Shown: positions 17,503 to 25,038 of the stretch, in pieces
Layout: every line of letters begins with the position of its first letter
Numbering within the stretch: the first letter of the stretch is position 1
NCBI RefSeq assembly: GCF_001544575.2
Contig: NZ_FCNY02000013.1
Span: forward strand, 62,001-126,000
Source of the DNA: Caballeronia cordobensis
GTDB lineage: Bacteria > Pseudomonadota > Gammaproteobacteria > Burkholderiales > Burkholderiaceae
DNA: 64,000 nucleotides
Reading direction: 5' to 3'
Made by a program: the position numbers and the translations under genes
Notes under the pieces: generated by a model
The model's input: only the letters and a program-made list of their open reading frames with translations
What the model was told of the DNA's origin: nothing
Database searches by the model: none

Positions 17503-18808
17503 GCGTGCCGTAGCGGCCGCGCTCGTCTGCGGCGCGCTCTTCTTCGGCACGCACCGGCAGGCGCATGCGCAAGGCGACGCGCCGCTCGCCTTCGCCGTGA
17601 TCGCCGACGCACTCACCCGCCCCGCCGACGAAGCGCCCGTGCGCCGCATGCTCGATGCGATCGGGCGCGACGGCGGCATCGCGTTCATCGTCTACGACGG
17701 CAATCTGAAGGGCGCCGCCGAACCGTGCCGCGACAGCGTCTATCAGTCGCGGCACGAGGTGCTCGACGCGTCGCGCACACCGCTCGTGCTGCTGCTCGGC
17801 CAGCGCGACTGGGCCGATTGCAGCGGCGCGCATGCCGGCGCTTACGATCCGGTCGAACGGCTCGATTTCGTCCGTCAGCTCTTTTTCACGGATGCGAATG
17901 CGCTCGGACAAAGCGCGCTCACGCTGTCGCGCGAAAGCGATGTCGCGCGCTTTCGCACCTTTCGCGAAATCGTGCGCTGGCAGTCGCAGGGCGTCGCGTT
18001 CATCGGCCTGAACGTGCCGAGCCCGAACAATCACTATCTGACCGCGGGCGGGCGCAACGGCGAATTCGAAGATCGCGCGGTCGCGACGAGCTTCTGGCTC
18101 GAACACGCGGCGGAATCGGCGCGGCGTACCGACATGCGCGCGCTCGTCGTCCTGTTTCAGGGCGATCCGGATTTTTCGCGCTACGAACACCGCGATCGCT
18201 TCGCGTGGCTGCGCTTCTCGCGCTCGAATCAGCCCCGCGACGGCTTTCTCGAACTCAAGCGCAGTCTCGTGAAGGCGGCGGAAATTTTTCGCGGGCCGGT
18301 CATCGTGATTCACGGCACCGATGCGCCCGAGCCGAACGGCTTCCACATCGATCAGCCCTTGCGCAACGACAAGGGATTGATCGTCACGAATCTCACGCGC
18401 GTGGCGCTCGCGTTGAAGAAGCCGCAATCGCAATGGCTCGAAGTGCAAAGCGATGCGCAATGGCATCCACCGTTTCGGCTGCGCGTGCGCGACGTGAAAG
18501 AGACGCGCGCGCGTGAACCGATCGCGCCGCCGCCCGAAACACCCTCGCAATTGAGCACGCCGTTCGTTCCGTATCCAGACGCGTATCCGACGCCCTCTTC
18601 CGCGCCTCATCTGGGCTTGCCGCGCAACGATCTGCCCGAGTCGCTGCCCGCGCCGCCGTCGATGCCGCTGCCGGCCTCCGATTTGCCGCCGATTCTCACG
18701 CCGCCGCAGTCATCGCCGCCGCAGTCGTCACCGCAATCATCGTCGCCGCAATCTCTGCCGCCGATCTTTCCCGTGCCAGCGACGCCTGCGAGCGCCGCCG
18801 GCAAATAA
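17465..18808 (+). CDS. Exported metallophosphoesterase-like protein, degenerate active site
   Basis: This 447-residue protein begins with a basic N-terminus and hydrophobic core ending AHA-Q (cut near residue 35), so it is probably exported. The ATG at 17465 lies inside the end of mutS; no better start was found. The layout matches calcineurin-like phosphoesterases of the 'GDNEWTDC' type, with AFAVIADAL, FIVYDGNLKG and LVLLLGQRDWADC at the usual places. However, the Asp-x-His, GDxxD and GNHD/GDNE metal ligands are not conserved. A late VIVIHGTDAP segment aligns with the usual HGHxH region, also altered. The last ~90 residues are Pro/Ser/Gln-rich with repeated PPQSS units. It may be a binding pseudoenzyme; no function is assigned. 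Confidence 0.7.
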   Translation: MNWRTPRRTHRAERAVAAALVCGALFFGTHRQAHAQGDAPLAFAVIADALTRPADEAPVRRMLDAIGRDGGIAFIVYDGNLKGAAEPCRDSVYQSRHEVLDASRTPLVLLLGQRDWADCSGAHAGAYDPVERLDFVRQLFFTDANALGQSALTLSRESDVARFRTFREIVRWQSQGVAFIGLNVPSPNNHYLTAGGRNGEFEDRAVATSFWLEHAAESARRTDMRALVVLFQGDPDFSRYEHRDRFAWLRFSRSNQPRDGFLELKRSLVKAAEIFRGPVIVIHGTDAPEPNGFHIDQPLRNDKGLIVTNLTRVALALKKPQSQWLEVQSDAQWHPPFRLRVRDVKETRAREPIAPPPETPSQLSTPFVPYPDAYPTPSSAPHLGLPRNDLPESLPAPPSMPLPASDLPPILTPPQSSPPQSSPQSSSPQSLPPIFPVPATPASAAGK

Positions 18809-18840
18809 AAAAGCGCAGCCTCGGCTGCGCTTTCCTTCTT
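18803..18840. terminator. Bidirectional intrinsic terminator (slyD / exported protein)
   Basis: The stem GCGCAGCC (18813-18820) pairs with GGCTGCGC (18823-18830). On the minus strand it is followed by TTTTTTATTT, ending slyD; on the plus strand a weaker T-rich tract follows. It serves both convergent genes. Confidence 0.8.
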
Positions 18841-18852
18841 CGTCCGACGCGC

Positions 18853-19404
18853 TCAGTGCAGCGTCGGACCTGCGTTCTTGCGCGGTTCGTCGTCATCGTC
18901 GTCTTCGTCTTCGTCGACGACATGCAGGCCGTCCGCCCCATGCGCGTGCTGATGCTCGATTTCGTCTTCGGTCGCGGTGCGCACTTCCTGCACCGAGAGC
19001 GCGAAGCGTAGCGCCATGCCCGCGAGCGGATGATTGCCGTCGAGCACGACCTTGTCTTCGGCGACATCCGTCACGGTGTAGATGAGCGAATCGATGTCGT
19101 CGTCGCCGTCTTCGGGCGTGCCTTCGAACTGCATGCCGACTTCGAGCGGCTCGGGAAAGCGGTTGCGCTCTTCGATCTTCACGAGTTCGGGATCGTACTC
19201 GCCGAACGCGTCCTGCGGTTCGAGCTGGATCAGCGTTTCATAACCGGCTTCGTGACCGTCGAGCGCTTCCTCGATCTTGGGGAACGTGCCATCATAGCCG
19301 CCGTGCAGATAGACCATCGGCTCGTCGCTCTCCTCGATCAGATTGCCTTGCGCATCCGATAGCTTGTACGCGACCGAAACGACAGTGTCTTTCGCAATTT
19401 TCAT
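18853..19404 (-). CDS. slyD: FKBP-type peptidyl-prolyl isomerase SlyD
   Basis: SlyD is a two-domain FKBP prolyl isomerase and chaperone with a metal-binding tail. The start is the ATG at 19402-19404 (MKIAKDTVVSVAYKLSDAQG), preceded by TTGGAGGATCC, a strong SD; upstream codons in the frame are not family-like. Residues 1-70 and 125-150 form the FKBP domain; the inserted-flap domain lies between (FPEPLEVGMQFE). The C-terminus has a His/Asp-rich stretch (EHQHAHGADGLHVVDEDEDD), a shorter metal tail than E. coli SlyD. It is 183 residues long. It is divergent from the cupin gene with only 33 bases between starts. Confidence 0.92.
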   Translation of the reverse strand: MKIAKDTVVSVAYKLSDAQGNLIEESDEPMVYLHGGYDGTFPKIEEALDGHEAGYETLIQLEPQDAFGEYDPELVKIEERNRFPEPLEVGMQFEGTPEDGDDDIDSLIYTVTDVAEDKVVLDGNHPLAGMALRFALSVQEVRTATEDEIEHQHAHGADGLHVVDEDEDDDDDEPRKNAGPTLH

Positions 19405-19429
19405 TGGATCCTCCAAGATACAAGCCTCG

Positions 19430-19435
19430 ATTATA
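19430..19435 (-). promoter_or_regulatory. -10 element for slyD
   Basis: On the minus strand this reads TATAAT, 26 bases upstream of the slyD ATG. It overlaps the 5' edge of the divergent cupin gene start. The matching -35 (GTGGTG, 17 bases away) is weak. Confidence 0.5.
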
Positions 19436-19437
19436 CG

Positions 19438-20676
19438 ATGCCGAAGCGGCCCCACCACGCACCCTCGAACCCCGTTTCCGGCCTTTGCTCGCCTGCTCGC
19501 GCGCCTTTGCCGGACGAACTCACGCCCTTGTTGGGCAACCGCACGCCGCGACAGTTCATGCGGCGTTACTGGCAGAAAAAGCCGCTGCTGATTCGCCAGG
19601 CTTTTCCCGATATCGCCGCGCCGCTCGCGCGCGACGAACTGTTCGAACTCGCCGATCTCGAAGACGTCGAGAGCCGTCTCATCACGCATTTTCGCAAGGC
19701 GTGGAATCTCGAGCACGGCCCCTTCGCGCCAGACGAACTGCCTTCGGTCAGAAAACGCGAATGGACGCTGCTCGTGCAAGGCGTGAACCTGCACGACGAT
19801 CGCGCGCACGCGCTGATGAACCGGTTTCGCTTCATTCCGGACGCGCGCCTCGACGATCTGATGATCTCCTATGCGACCGATGGCGGCGGTGTGGGACCGC
19901 ACTTCGACTCTTATGACGTGTTTCTGCTTCAGGTTCATGGCAAGCGCCGCTGGCGTATCGGCGCGCAGCGCGATCTCTCGCTAAAACCCGGATTGCCGTT
20001 GAAAGTTTTACAGCACTTCGAGCCGGAGCAGGAGTGGGTGCTGGAGCCCGGCGACATGCTGTATCTGCCGCCGCACATCGCACACGACGGCATCGCCGAG
20101 GGCGAGTGCATGACGGCGTCGATCGGCTTTCGCGCGCCGTCCGCGCACGAACTGACGGCGCAGTTCCTCTATCACCTCGCCGAACGCACGGGCGATGCGC
20201 CTGACAGCGCCCGCGCGAACGCACGCTATCGCGATCCGGGCCAGGAGCCCGTGGCGAATCCGGCGGCGCTGCCGGCGCTTCTCATCGAACGCGTTGGCGC
20301 GATCCTTGCGAACGTCGACTGGAGCGAAAAGGACATCGCCGAATTTTTAGGCACCTATTTGAGCGAGCCGAAAGCGAATGTCGTATTCGATTCGCCCGAA
20401 CGCGCGTTGAATGAGCAAAAGTTTGTAGAGCGAGCCAAAAAAACAGGCATCGAACTGGATAGAAAGACTATTTTGCTCTATGACGCAAGGTCATTTTTCG
20501 TAAATGGAGAAGCCGCAGCGCTGTCTTCGAAGCTGAAAAAGTGGCTCCCGGAATTGGCCGATACACGGCGTCTGGAAGCGAAACGCTTTGTAACACTTAC
20601 AGACGAATCGTCAATGACAGGGCTGCTGCACGAATGGTATCGTGCGGGCTGGATTCGGATGGGCGCTTTGCCTTGA
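19438..20676 (+). CDS. JmjC-type cupin oxygenase (RoxA/YcfD ribosomal arginine hydroxylase family)
   Basis: This is an Fe(II)/2-oxoglutarate oxygenase of the cupin_4 family. E. coli YcfD (RoxA) hydroxylates Arg81 of ribosomal protein L16; the same role is inferred. The 412-residue protein has the metal triad in GPHFDSYDVF (His-x-Asp, near residue 150) and PPHIAHDG (His, near 220), with HGKRRWRIG between. The C-terminal part (from about residue 300) is the dimerisation/winged-helix region. Base composition drops clearly from about 20335 to the end, with AGA, TTA and AAA codons rare elsewhere in the window. The start at 19438 has no obvious SD. Confidence 0.85.
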   Translation: MPKRPHHAPSNPVSGLCSPARAPLPDELTPLLGNRTPRQFMRRYWQKKPLLIRQAFPDIAAPLARDELFELADLEDVESRLITHFRKAWNLEHGPFAPDELPSVRKREWTLLVQGVNLHDDRAHALMNRFRFIPDARLDDLMISYATDGGGVGPHFDSYDVFLLQVHGKRRWRIGAQRDLSLKPGLPLKVLQHFEPEQEWVLEPGDMLYLPPHIAHDGIAEGECMTASIGFRAPSAHELTAQFLYHLAERTGDAPDSARANARYRDPGQEPVANPAALPALLIERVGAILANVDWSEKDIAEFLGTYLSEPKANVVFDSPERALNEQKFVERAKKTGIELDRKTILLYDARSFFVNGEAAALSSKLKKWLPELADTRRLEAKRFVTLTDESSMTGLLHEWYRAGWIRMGALP

Positions 20677-20944
20677 CAGGCTTGCCTTAACGAGACTTAC
20701 CGGACGGCTGCGGATGCTTAAATTTTGCTGTTCCGCAATATGAAAGTTTGTATGAGAAAGACAACGTATCGGCCCCTGATTTATCGACGGTCGTTGCGAA
20801 AGTGCCTATAATTTCCGGCCAAGCCGTAGGAAGTCTCACACAAAAATGAATTGTGAGTCTCCACAGCGGCCCAGGTCGGTGTTGGAGCACACATTACCGG
20901 TACTTTGCGCTGTTGCTTACCTTTAACCATAAAAGGACGTGATC
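20677..20944 (+). other. AT-richer intergenic region with lipoprotein promoter and leader
   Basis: These 268 bases are lower in GC than the surroundings and contain no convincing gene. They hold a strong -10 (see promoter at 20783) and a leader of about 126 bases. The leader includes an imperfect inverted repeat CTCACA (20835-20840) / TGTGAG (20851-20856), which could form a small hairpin. Confidence 0.5.
20783..20812 (+). promoter_or_regulatory. Promoter of the Ala-rich lipoprotein gene
   Basis: The -10 is a perfect TATAAT (20807-20812), with ATCGAC (20783-20788) as a partial -35 at 18-base spacing. The predicted transcript starts near 20819, giving a leader of about 126 bases before the ATG. 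Confidence 0.6.
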
Positions 20945-21199
20945 ATGAAGAAATCCCTCCTCGTAGCATCCCTGTTGGCTGCTGTTGCTCTGGCTGCATG
21001 CAACAAGTCTAGCGAAACGGCTGCTCCGAGCGCTGCAAGCGAAGCCCCGGCAGCTTCGGCTCCGGCTGCTGCTGCTTCGGACGCAAACGCTGCTGCATCG
21101 AGCGCTTCGGCCGCTGCAAGCGACGCAGCTTCGGCTGCTGGCGCGGCTTCGGACGCTGCTGCTTCGGCTGCTGCCCCGGCATCGGGCGCAAGCCAGTAA
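20945..21199 (+). CDS. Small Ala/Ser-rich lipoprotein, function unknown
   Basis: This encodes an 84-residue precursor: MKKSLLVASLLAAVALAAC is a lipoprotein signal with a LAAC lipobox, so the mature protein starts at Cys18 (counting from ATG 20945). The mature part is almost entirely Ala and Ser with spaced Glu/Asp, ending ASGASQ. No globular domain is visible, and the low-complexity chain resembles abundant small Ala-rich envelope lipoproteins. A GTG at 20939 is an alternative start; AAAGGACG just upstream supports the ATG. A strong promoter, long leader and perfect terminator suggest high expression. The coding codons use GCT/GCA/TCG more evenly than neighbours. Confidence 0.8.
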   Translation: MKKSLLVASLLAAVALAACNKSSETAAPSAASEAPAASAPAAAASDANAAASSASAAASDAASAAGAASDAAASAAAPASGASQ

Positions 21200-21260
21200 G
21201 GCTTGCCGGCGCTTTTTGCGCCGTCATGCGACAGGCCGCTCAATGCGGCCCGTCAACGAA

Positions 21261-21286
21261 AAAACCGGCTCTTGGGCCGGTTTTTT
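21261..21286 (+). terminator. Intrinsic terminator after the Ala-rich lipoprotein
   Basis: The sequence AAAACCGGC, a six-base loop and GCCGGTTTTTTC form a classic stem with a run of six T. It ends the lipoprotein transcript 62 bases after the stop, before the convergent MBL gene. Confidence 0.85.
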
Positions 21287-21352
21287 CATATCTGCTTTTT
21301 TATCAGTTCTTCTGCGGGTTTCCTGCGCCGCACGGTGCGCCCAGCGCTGCGT

Positions 21353-22126
21353 CTAGAGCGCGAGCCAGTCGAAACCTTCGGCTTGCGTCGCCACCACTAC
21401 ATCGACGGCCGACGCGTCCAGCACCGCCGCGAGTGCCGCCTGCGCGAGATGCGGCAGATTGTTTTGCTGGCTGAGATGAGCGGCCACGAGATGACGCAGC
21501 CTCGAACGATCGAGCGATGCGAGTATGGCCGCCGCCGCTTCGTTGTTCAGGTGTCCGTGATTCCCGCCGATGCGCGCCTTGAGCATGGGCGGATAGCGGC
21601 TCGCGGCGAGCATCTCGACATCGTGATTGGATTCGAGCACGAGCGCGTCACAGCCGCTCAGCACGTTCGTGATGTGCGGCGTCGAAACGCCGACGTCCGT
21701 CAGCACGCCGAGGCGGCACGCGCCGTCGGAGAAGACGTATTGCAGCGGCTCGCGGGCGTCGTGAGGGACGGTGTAGGGCAGCACGCTCAGATCGCCGATA
21801 GCGACGCTCTCGTCGCCCCATAACACGTTCAATTCGACGCCGGCTTCATCGGCGCCGATCGCGCGCGCCGTGCCCCAGCTCATATGCAGCGGAATGGACC
21901 ATTTGCGCGCGAGCGTCAGCGCGCTGCCGATATGGTCCGAATGCTCGTGCGTGATGACGATGGCGTCGAGATCTTCCACGCGGCAGTTCAGGCGCTCGAG
22001 ACGGCGCGCGACTTCCTTGCCGGAGAAACCGCAATCGAGCAGCACGCGCGTGGTGGTCGTGCCGCTCGATGCCTCGACGAGCAACGCATTGCCCTCGCTG
22101 CCGCTGCCGAGACTGGCGAATCTCAC
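21353..22126 (-). CDS. MBL-fold metallo-hydrolase (YycJ/WalJ-like)
   Basis: This 257-residue metallo-beta-lactamase-fold protein begins MRFASLGSGSEGNALLVEAS and has the zinc motif THEHSDHIG (near residue 58), followed by PHDA and SNHD-type ligands (LVLESNHDVEML). It belongs to the YycJ/WalJ-like group, proposed as DNA-repair-linked nucleases; the exact substrate is not known. It is the last gene of dapA-bamC-MBL, 19 bases after bamC, an arrangement widely kept in beta-proteobacteria. It ends convergently with the lipoprotein gene. Confidence 0.85.
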   Translation of the reverse strand: MRFASLGSGSEGNALLVEASSGTTTTRVLLDCGFSGKEVARRLERLNCRVEDLDAIVITHEHSDHIGSALTLARKWSIPLHMSWGTARAIGADEAGVELNVLWGDESVAIGDLSVLPYTVPHDAREPLQYVFSDGACRLGVLTDVGVSTPHITNVLSGCDALVLESNHDVEMLAASRYPPMLKARIGGNHGHLNNEAAAAILASLDRSRLRHLVAAHLSQQNNLPHLAQAALAAVLDASAVDVVVATQAEGFDWLAL

Positions 22127-22145
22127 GATGTCGTCGGCATGTCGT

Positions 22146-23288
22146 TTAGTTCAACTGCGCGTGCAGCAGGGAGACGATACGCTGCGCGTCGGACGAGGTG
22201 TCCGGCTGGCCGTTCGCATCGACGACGCCGACTTGCGTCACCGAATCCGCCTTCGGCTTCACGTTGACGAGGAACTGGCGCGTCGGCTTCGGCGTGTTGC
22301 TCGAGAACATCTTGCCGAAGATGCCTTCCTTCTTCAGCTCGGCCATCGAATCGGAGAAGTGCACGTAGTAGATGCCCTTCTCGCGGTCGCGATTGTCGAC
22401 CGTGAAGTTCGTGCGATCGAGCGCGAGGCCCACGCGCAGCCAGGCGCGGTCGAACGGCTCGGCGAGATCGAGCGTGGAGCCGTTCGCGCCCGGGTCCACC
22501 GCCACCTTCGCACCCGCCGGGCGCGCCTCGGCGATCAGCTTCTTCGACTGGGCTTCGGTCAGGCCGAATTTCTGCATCAGCTTGCCGAGCACCGCGGATT
22601 CGAGCGCCGGATTGCGCGGACGCGCTTCCCAGCGCGAGGACGTCTTGTCCTGTCCCGTCAGCACTTCTTCCATCGCGCTGTGCGTGATGGAAATGTCGGT
22701 CGAGCCGTCCGATGCGCGGTCCACCTGCGTGCGGAACATGTCGCGCGTGCCCGACGAATACGCGAAATCCAGCAGCTTGCCCACGCTGTTCCTGAACCAG
22801 TCGCTCGGAATGTTCGCGCGGTTTTCGGCCCAGTCGGTCGCCATGATGCCGTTTTGCGCCGAATCGGTCTTGAGCGTGAAGCCGTTCTCTTCCCAGAACT
22901 CCTTGAGCGGACCCCAGATCTGGTCGGGCGAGCGGCCGTCGACTACGAGCCACTGGCGGTCGCCGTCCTTCTCGACGTGCATGCCGTACGGGTCTTGCGC
23001 CGTCGGCACGCCGAGCGTTGCATTGCCCGCGGGCGTGACCGCGCGTTCGGCTGCGCCGCCGAGCGCGTTGATCTTGGGCGGCGCGGCGTAGCGCTGGCTG
23101 ATGTCGGCCGTGCTCAGATCGGACGGCACGCTGAGCGATGGCGCGGTTTCGGCGGCCTTGTAGTTGACGCGATCCGGCGCGAGCCAGTCGTTGAGCGTGT
23201 CGCAACCCGCGAGCGCGAACAGCGCGCTGGCGCCCAGCGACAGCACGCTCAGGCGTTTGGCTTGAGTAAGAAAAGCGGAACGTTTCAT
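22146..23288 (-). CDS. bamC: Outer membrane assembly lipoprotein BamC
   Basis: BamC is a lipoprotein of the BAM complex that inserts beta-barrel proteins into the outer membrane. The 380-residue precursor starts at the ATG at 23286-23288, after an AAGGACC SD-like site. Its lipoprotein signal ends LFALAGC (Cys near residue 29), followed by the unstructured N-terminal segment that binds BamD. Two helix-grip domains follow (about 95-215 and 240-370), with DRQWLVVDGRSPDQIWGPLKEFWEENGF marking the first. It is co-directional with dapA (172 bases upstream) and the MBL hydrolase. Confidence 0.9.
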   Translation of the reverse strand: MKRSAFLTQAKRLSVLSLGASALFALAGCDTLNDWLAPDRVNYKAAETAPSLSVPSDLSTADISQRYAAPPKINALGGAAERAVTPAGNATLGVPTAQDPYGMHVEKDGDRQWLVVDGRSPDQIWGPLKEFWEENGFTLKTDSAQNGIMATDWAENRANIPSDWFRNSVGKLLDFAYSSGTRDMFRTQVDRASDGSTDISITHSAMEEVLTGQDKTSSRWEARPRNPALESAVLGKLMQKFGLTEAQSKKLIAEARPAGAKVAVDPGANGSTLDLAEPFDRAWLRVGLALDRTNFTVDNRDREKGIYYVHFSDSMAELKKEGIFGKMFSSNTPKPTRQFLVNVKPKADSVTQVGVVDANGQPDTSSDAQRIVSLLHAQLN

Positions 23289-23460
23289 GAGGTCCTTCTT
23301 TGCTGCTGATGACGCATTGCTTCGCGCCGATTCCGCCCTAGCCGGGCAGGTCGACGAGTCCAATGAGCGGCGGTTGATGACTGAAGGCGTGGTTCATTTC
23401 GATCACTGGCGGCGGCGCGGGATTTCGATTCTTTGTGGCTTGGCGCGCCGCCTCGCGTGA

Positions 23461-24366
23461 TCAGCCGAGCAGTCCGGATTCGCGCAACGCGTCACGCACG
23501 ACGTCGTGATAGCGCGCGTCGAGCGGCGTGAGCGGCAGACGGATGCCGCCTTCCATGCGGCCCAGTTCGGCAAGCGCCCACTTGGCCGGAATCGGATTCG
23601 ATTCGCAGAAGAGTTGCTTGTGCAGCGACAGCAGTTTCAGATGGATACGGCGCGCGGTGATGGCGTCGCCTTCCAACGCGGCGCGGCAAAGCTGGCTCAT
23701 TTCCTTCGGCGCGACGTTCGCGGTGACCGAAATGTTGCCGTGGCCGCCGAGCAGCATCAGCGCGATGGCCGTGGGATCGTCGCCGCTGAAAATGCTGAAC
23801 TGCGCCGGCGCGTGCTTGATCAGATGCGCCGCGCGGTCGATGTTGCCCGTTGCTTCCTTCACGCCGATGATGCCCGGCACTTGCGCGAGACGCAGGATGG
23901 TCTCGTTGCTCATGTCGGCAACGGTGCGGCCCGGCACGTTGTAGAGAATGACCGGCAGATCGACGGCTTCGGCGATCGCCTTGAAGTGGCGATACATGCC
24001 TTCCTGCGTCGGCTTGTTGTAATACGGAACCACTTGCAGCGTGGCGTCGGCGCCGACCTTTTTCGCGTGCTTCGAGAGTTCGATCGCTTCCGCGGTCGAA
24101 TTGCCGCCCGCGCCCGCGATGATCGGAAAGCGCTTCGCCGCATGCTCGACGGCCGTCTGAATCATCAGGATGTGCTCTTCGACCGACAAAGTGGCCGATT
24201 CGCCGCTCGTGCCCACGACGACGAGACCGTTCGAGCCCTGTTCGACGTGCCAGTCGACCAGTTTTCGAAACGCCGGCAGATCGAGACTACCGTCCTCGTG
24301 CATCGGTGTGACGATGGCAGGAATGCTGCCGCGGATCTGGATGCCGCCGTGTGTTCCGTTTGTCAT
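23461..24366 (-). CDS. dapA: 4-Hydroxy-tetrahydrodipicolinate synthase
   Basis: DapA condenses pyruvate with aspartate semialdehyde, the first committed step to diaminopimelate and lysine. The 301-residue TIM barrel has the motifs GTSGESATL, the conserved tyrosine in LYNVPGRT and the Schiff-base lysine in GVKEATG. The substrate-binding GDDPTAIALMLLGGHGNISV segment follows. The length is typical. It is first in the dapA-bamC-MBL operon. The 5' region is AT-rich with a TACAAT -10-like element and tandem repeats of AATTTAATCG just before the start. Confidence 0.97.
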   Translation of the reverse strand: MTNGTHGGIQIRGSIPAIVTPMHEDGSLDLPAFRKLVDWHVEQGSNGLVVVGTSGESATLSVEEHILMIQTAVEHAAKRFPIIAGAGGNSTAEAIELSKHAKKVGADATLQVVPYYNKPTQEGMYRHFKAIAEAVDLPVILYNVPGRTVADMSNETILRLAQVPGIIGVKEATGNIDRAAHLIKHAPAQFSIFSGDDPTAIALMLLGGHGNISVTANVAPKEMSQLCRAALEGDAITARRIHLKLLSLHKQLFCESNPIPAKWALAELGRMEGGIRLPLTPLDARYHDVVRDALRESGLLG

Positions 24367-24377
24367 GAAACTCTATG

Positions 24378-24424
24378 AATTTAATCGAAAATTTAATCGC
24401 GAAAAGCGATATTACGCGATTGTA
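24378..24424 (-). promoter_or_regulatory. dapA 5' region: -10 and AATTTAATCG direct repeats
   Basis: On the plus strand, AATTTAATCG occurs at 24378-24387 and again at 24390-24399, a 12-base period, between the -10 and the dapA start. TACAAT (minus, 24424-24419) is the likely -10; the -35 would fall inside the 3' end of the methyltransferase gene. The repeats lie in the transcribed leader. Confidence 0.4.
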
Positions 24425-24429
24425 GCGGA

Positions 24430-25038
24430 TTAGCCGGACAACGCGTAACGTGGCGGACCCGGGGGTGTGTTACCGGTTGTGTCTTCCGGGGTGAGCGTAG
24501 TTTGCGCCAACGCACCCGCTGCCTGCCGTTCGCGAACCGCGCAAATTCGCTGCACGTAGGCAGCACGCGGGTTGTCGACGAATCCGTCTTCGTAGGCGAC
24601 CACGCGCAGCCGCCCGCGCACGGCGTCGAGCAGTTCGCCGGGTTGCAGCAGAAACGCGGGATTCGACGGCTTGCCGATGCTGCCGTTGCCCGTCGCGAAC
24701 GTTTCGTAAATCAGCACGCCGCCGGGCGCGAGCGCATCGATCAGATGCCCGAAGAGCGGCCGATGCAGATAGTTCGTCACGACCACCGCGCCGAACGTGC
24801 GGTGCGCCGGAATCGGCCAGGGCGCGCGTTCGATATCCGCCGCCAGCGTTTCGACGCCCGCGCATGCGTGCATCGAGGCGAGCGCCTCGGCGTCGCGGTC
24901 GATCGCGAGCACGCTCACCCCGCGCGATGCGAACCAGCGCGCATGCCGCCCGCTGCCCGCGGCGACATCGAGCACGGCGCCGCCGGGCGCAACGAGATGC
25001 GCCCAGCGCGTGACCCAACCGCTCGGCGCGCCGTCCAT
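24430..25038 (-). CDS. Class I SAM-dependent methyltransferase
   Basis: This 202-residue protein has a Rossmann SAM-binding fold with motif I VLDVAAGSGRHARWFASRG (near residue 23), an acidic residue at the end of beta-2 (VLAIDRD), and a later NYLHRPLF/LAPGGVLIYETF region like TehB-type small-molecule methyltransferases. The substrate is unknown. Its ATG overlaps the trpS stop by one base (TGATG), so it is translationally coupled to trpS. No substrate domain other than the C-terminal tail is seen. Confidence in the family is good, in function low. Confidence 0.82.
   Translation of the reverse strand: MDGAPSGWVTRWAHLVAPGGAVLDVAAGSGRHARWFASRGVSVLAIDRDAEALASMHACAGVETLAADIERAPWPIPAHRTFGAVVVTNYLHRPLFGHLIDALAPGGVLIYETFATGNGSIGKPSNPAFLLQPGELLDAVRGRLRVVAYEDGFVDNPRAAYVQRICAVRERQAAGALAQTTLTPEDTTGNTPPGPPRYALSG

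Noticed and set aside
14719..17688. 989-codon minus-strand open frame over mutS
   Set aside because: Opposite-strand reading of mutS, produced by GC-biased third positions; the composition is Arg/Ala-rich and no motif is seen.
20835..20856. GAATTGTGAG, reminiscent of a lac-type operator half
   Set aside because: Only one half matches; the other arm is six bases with different flanks and no LacI-family gene is in the window.
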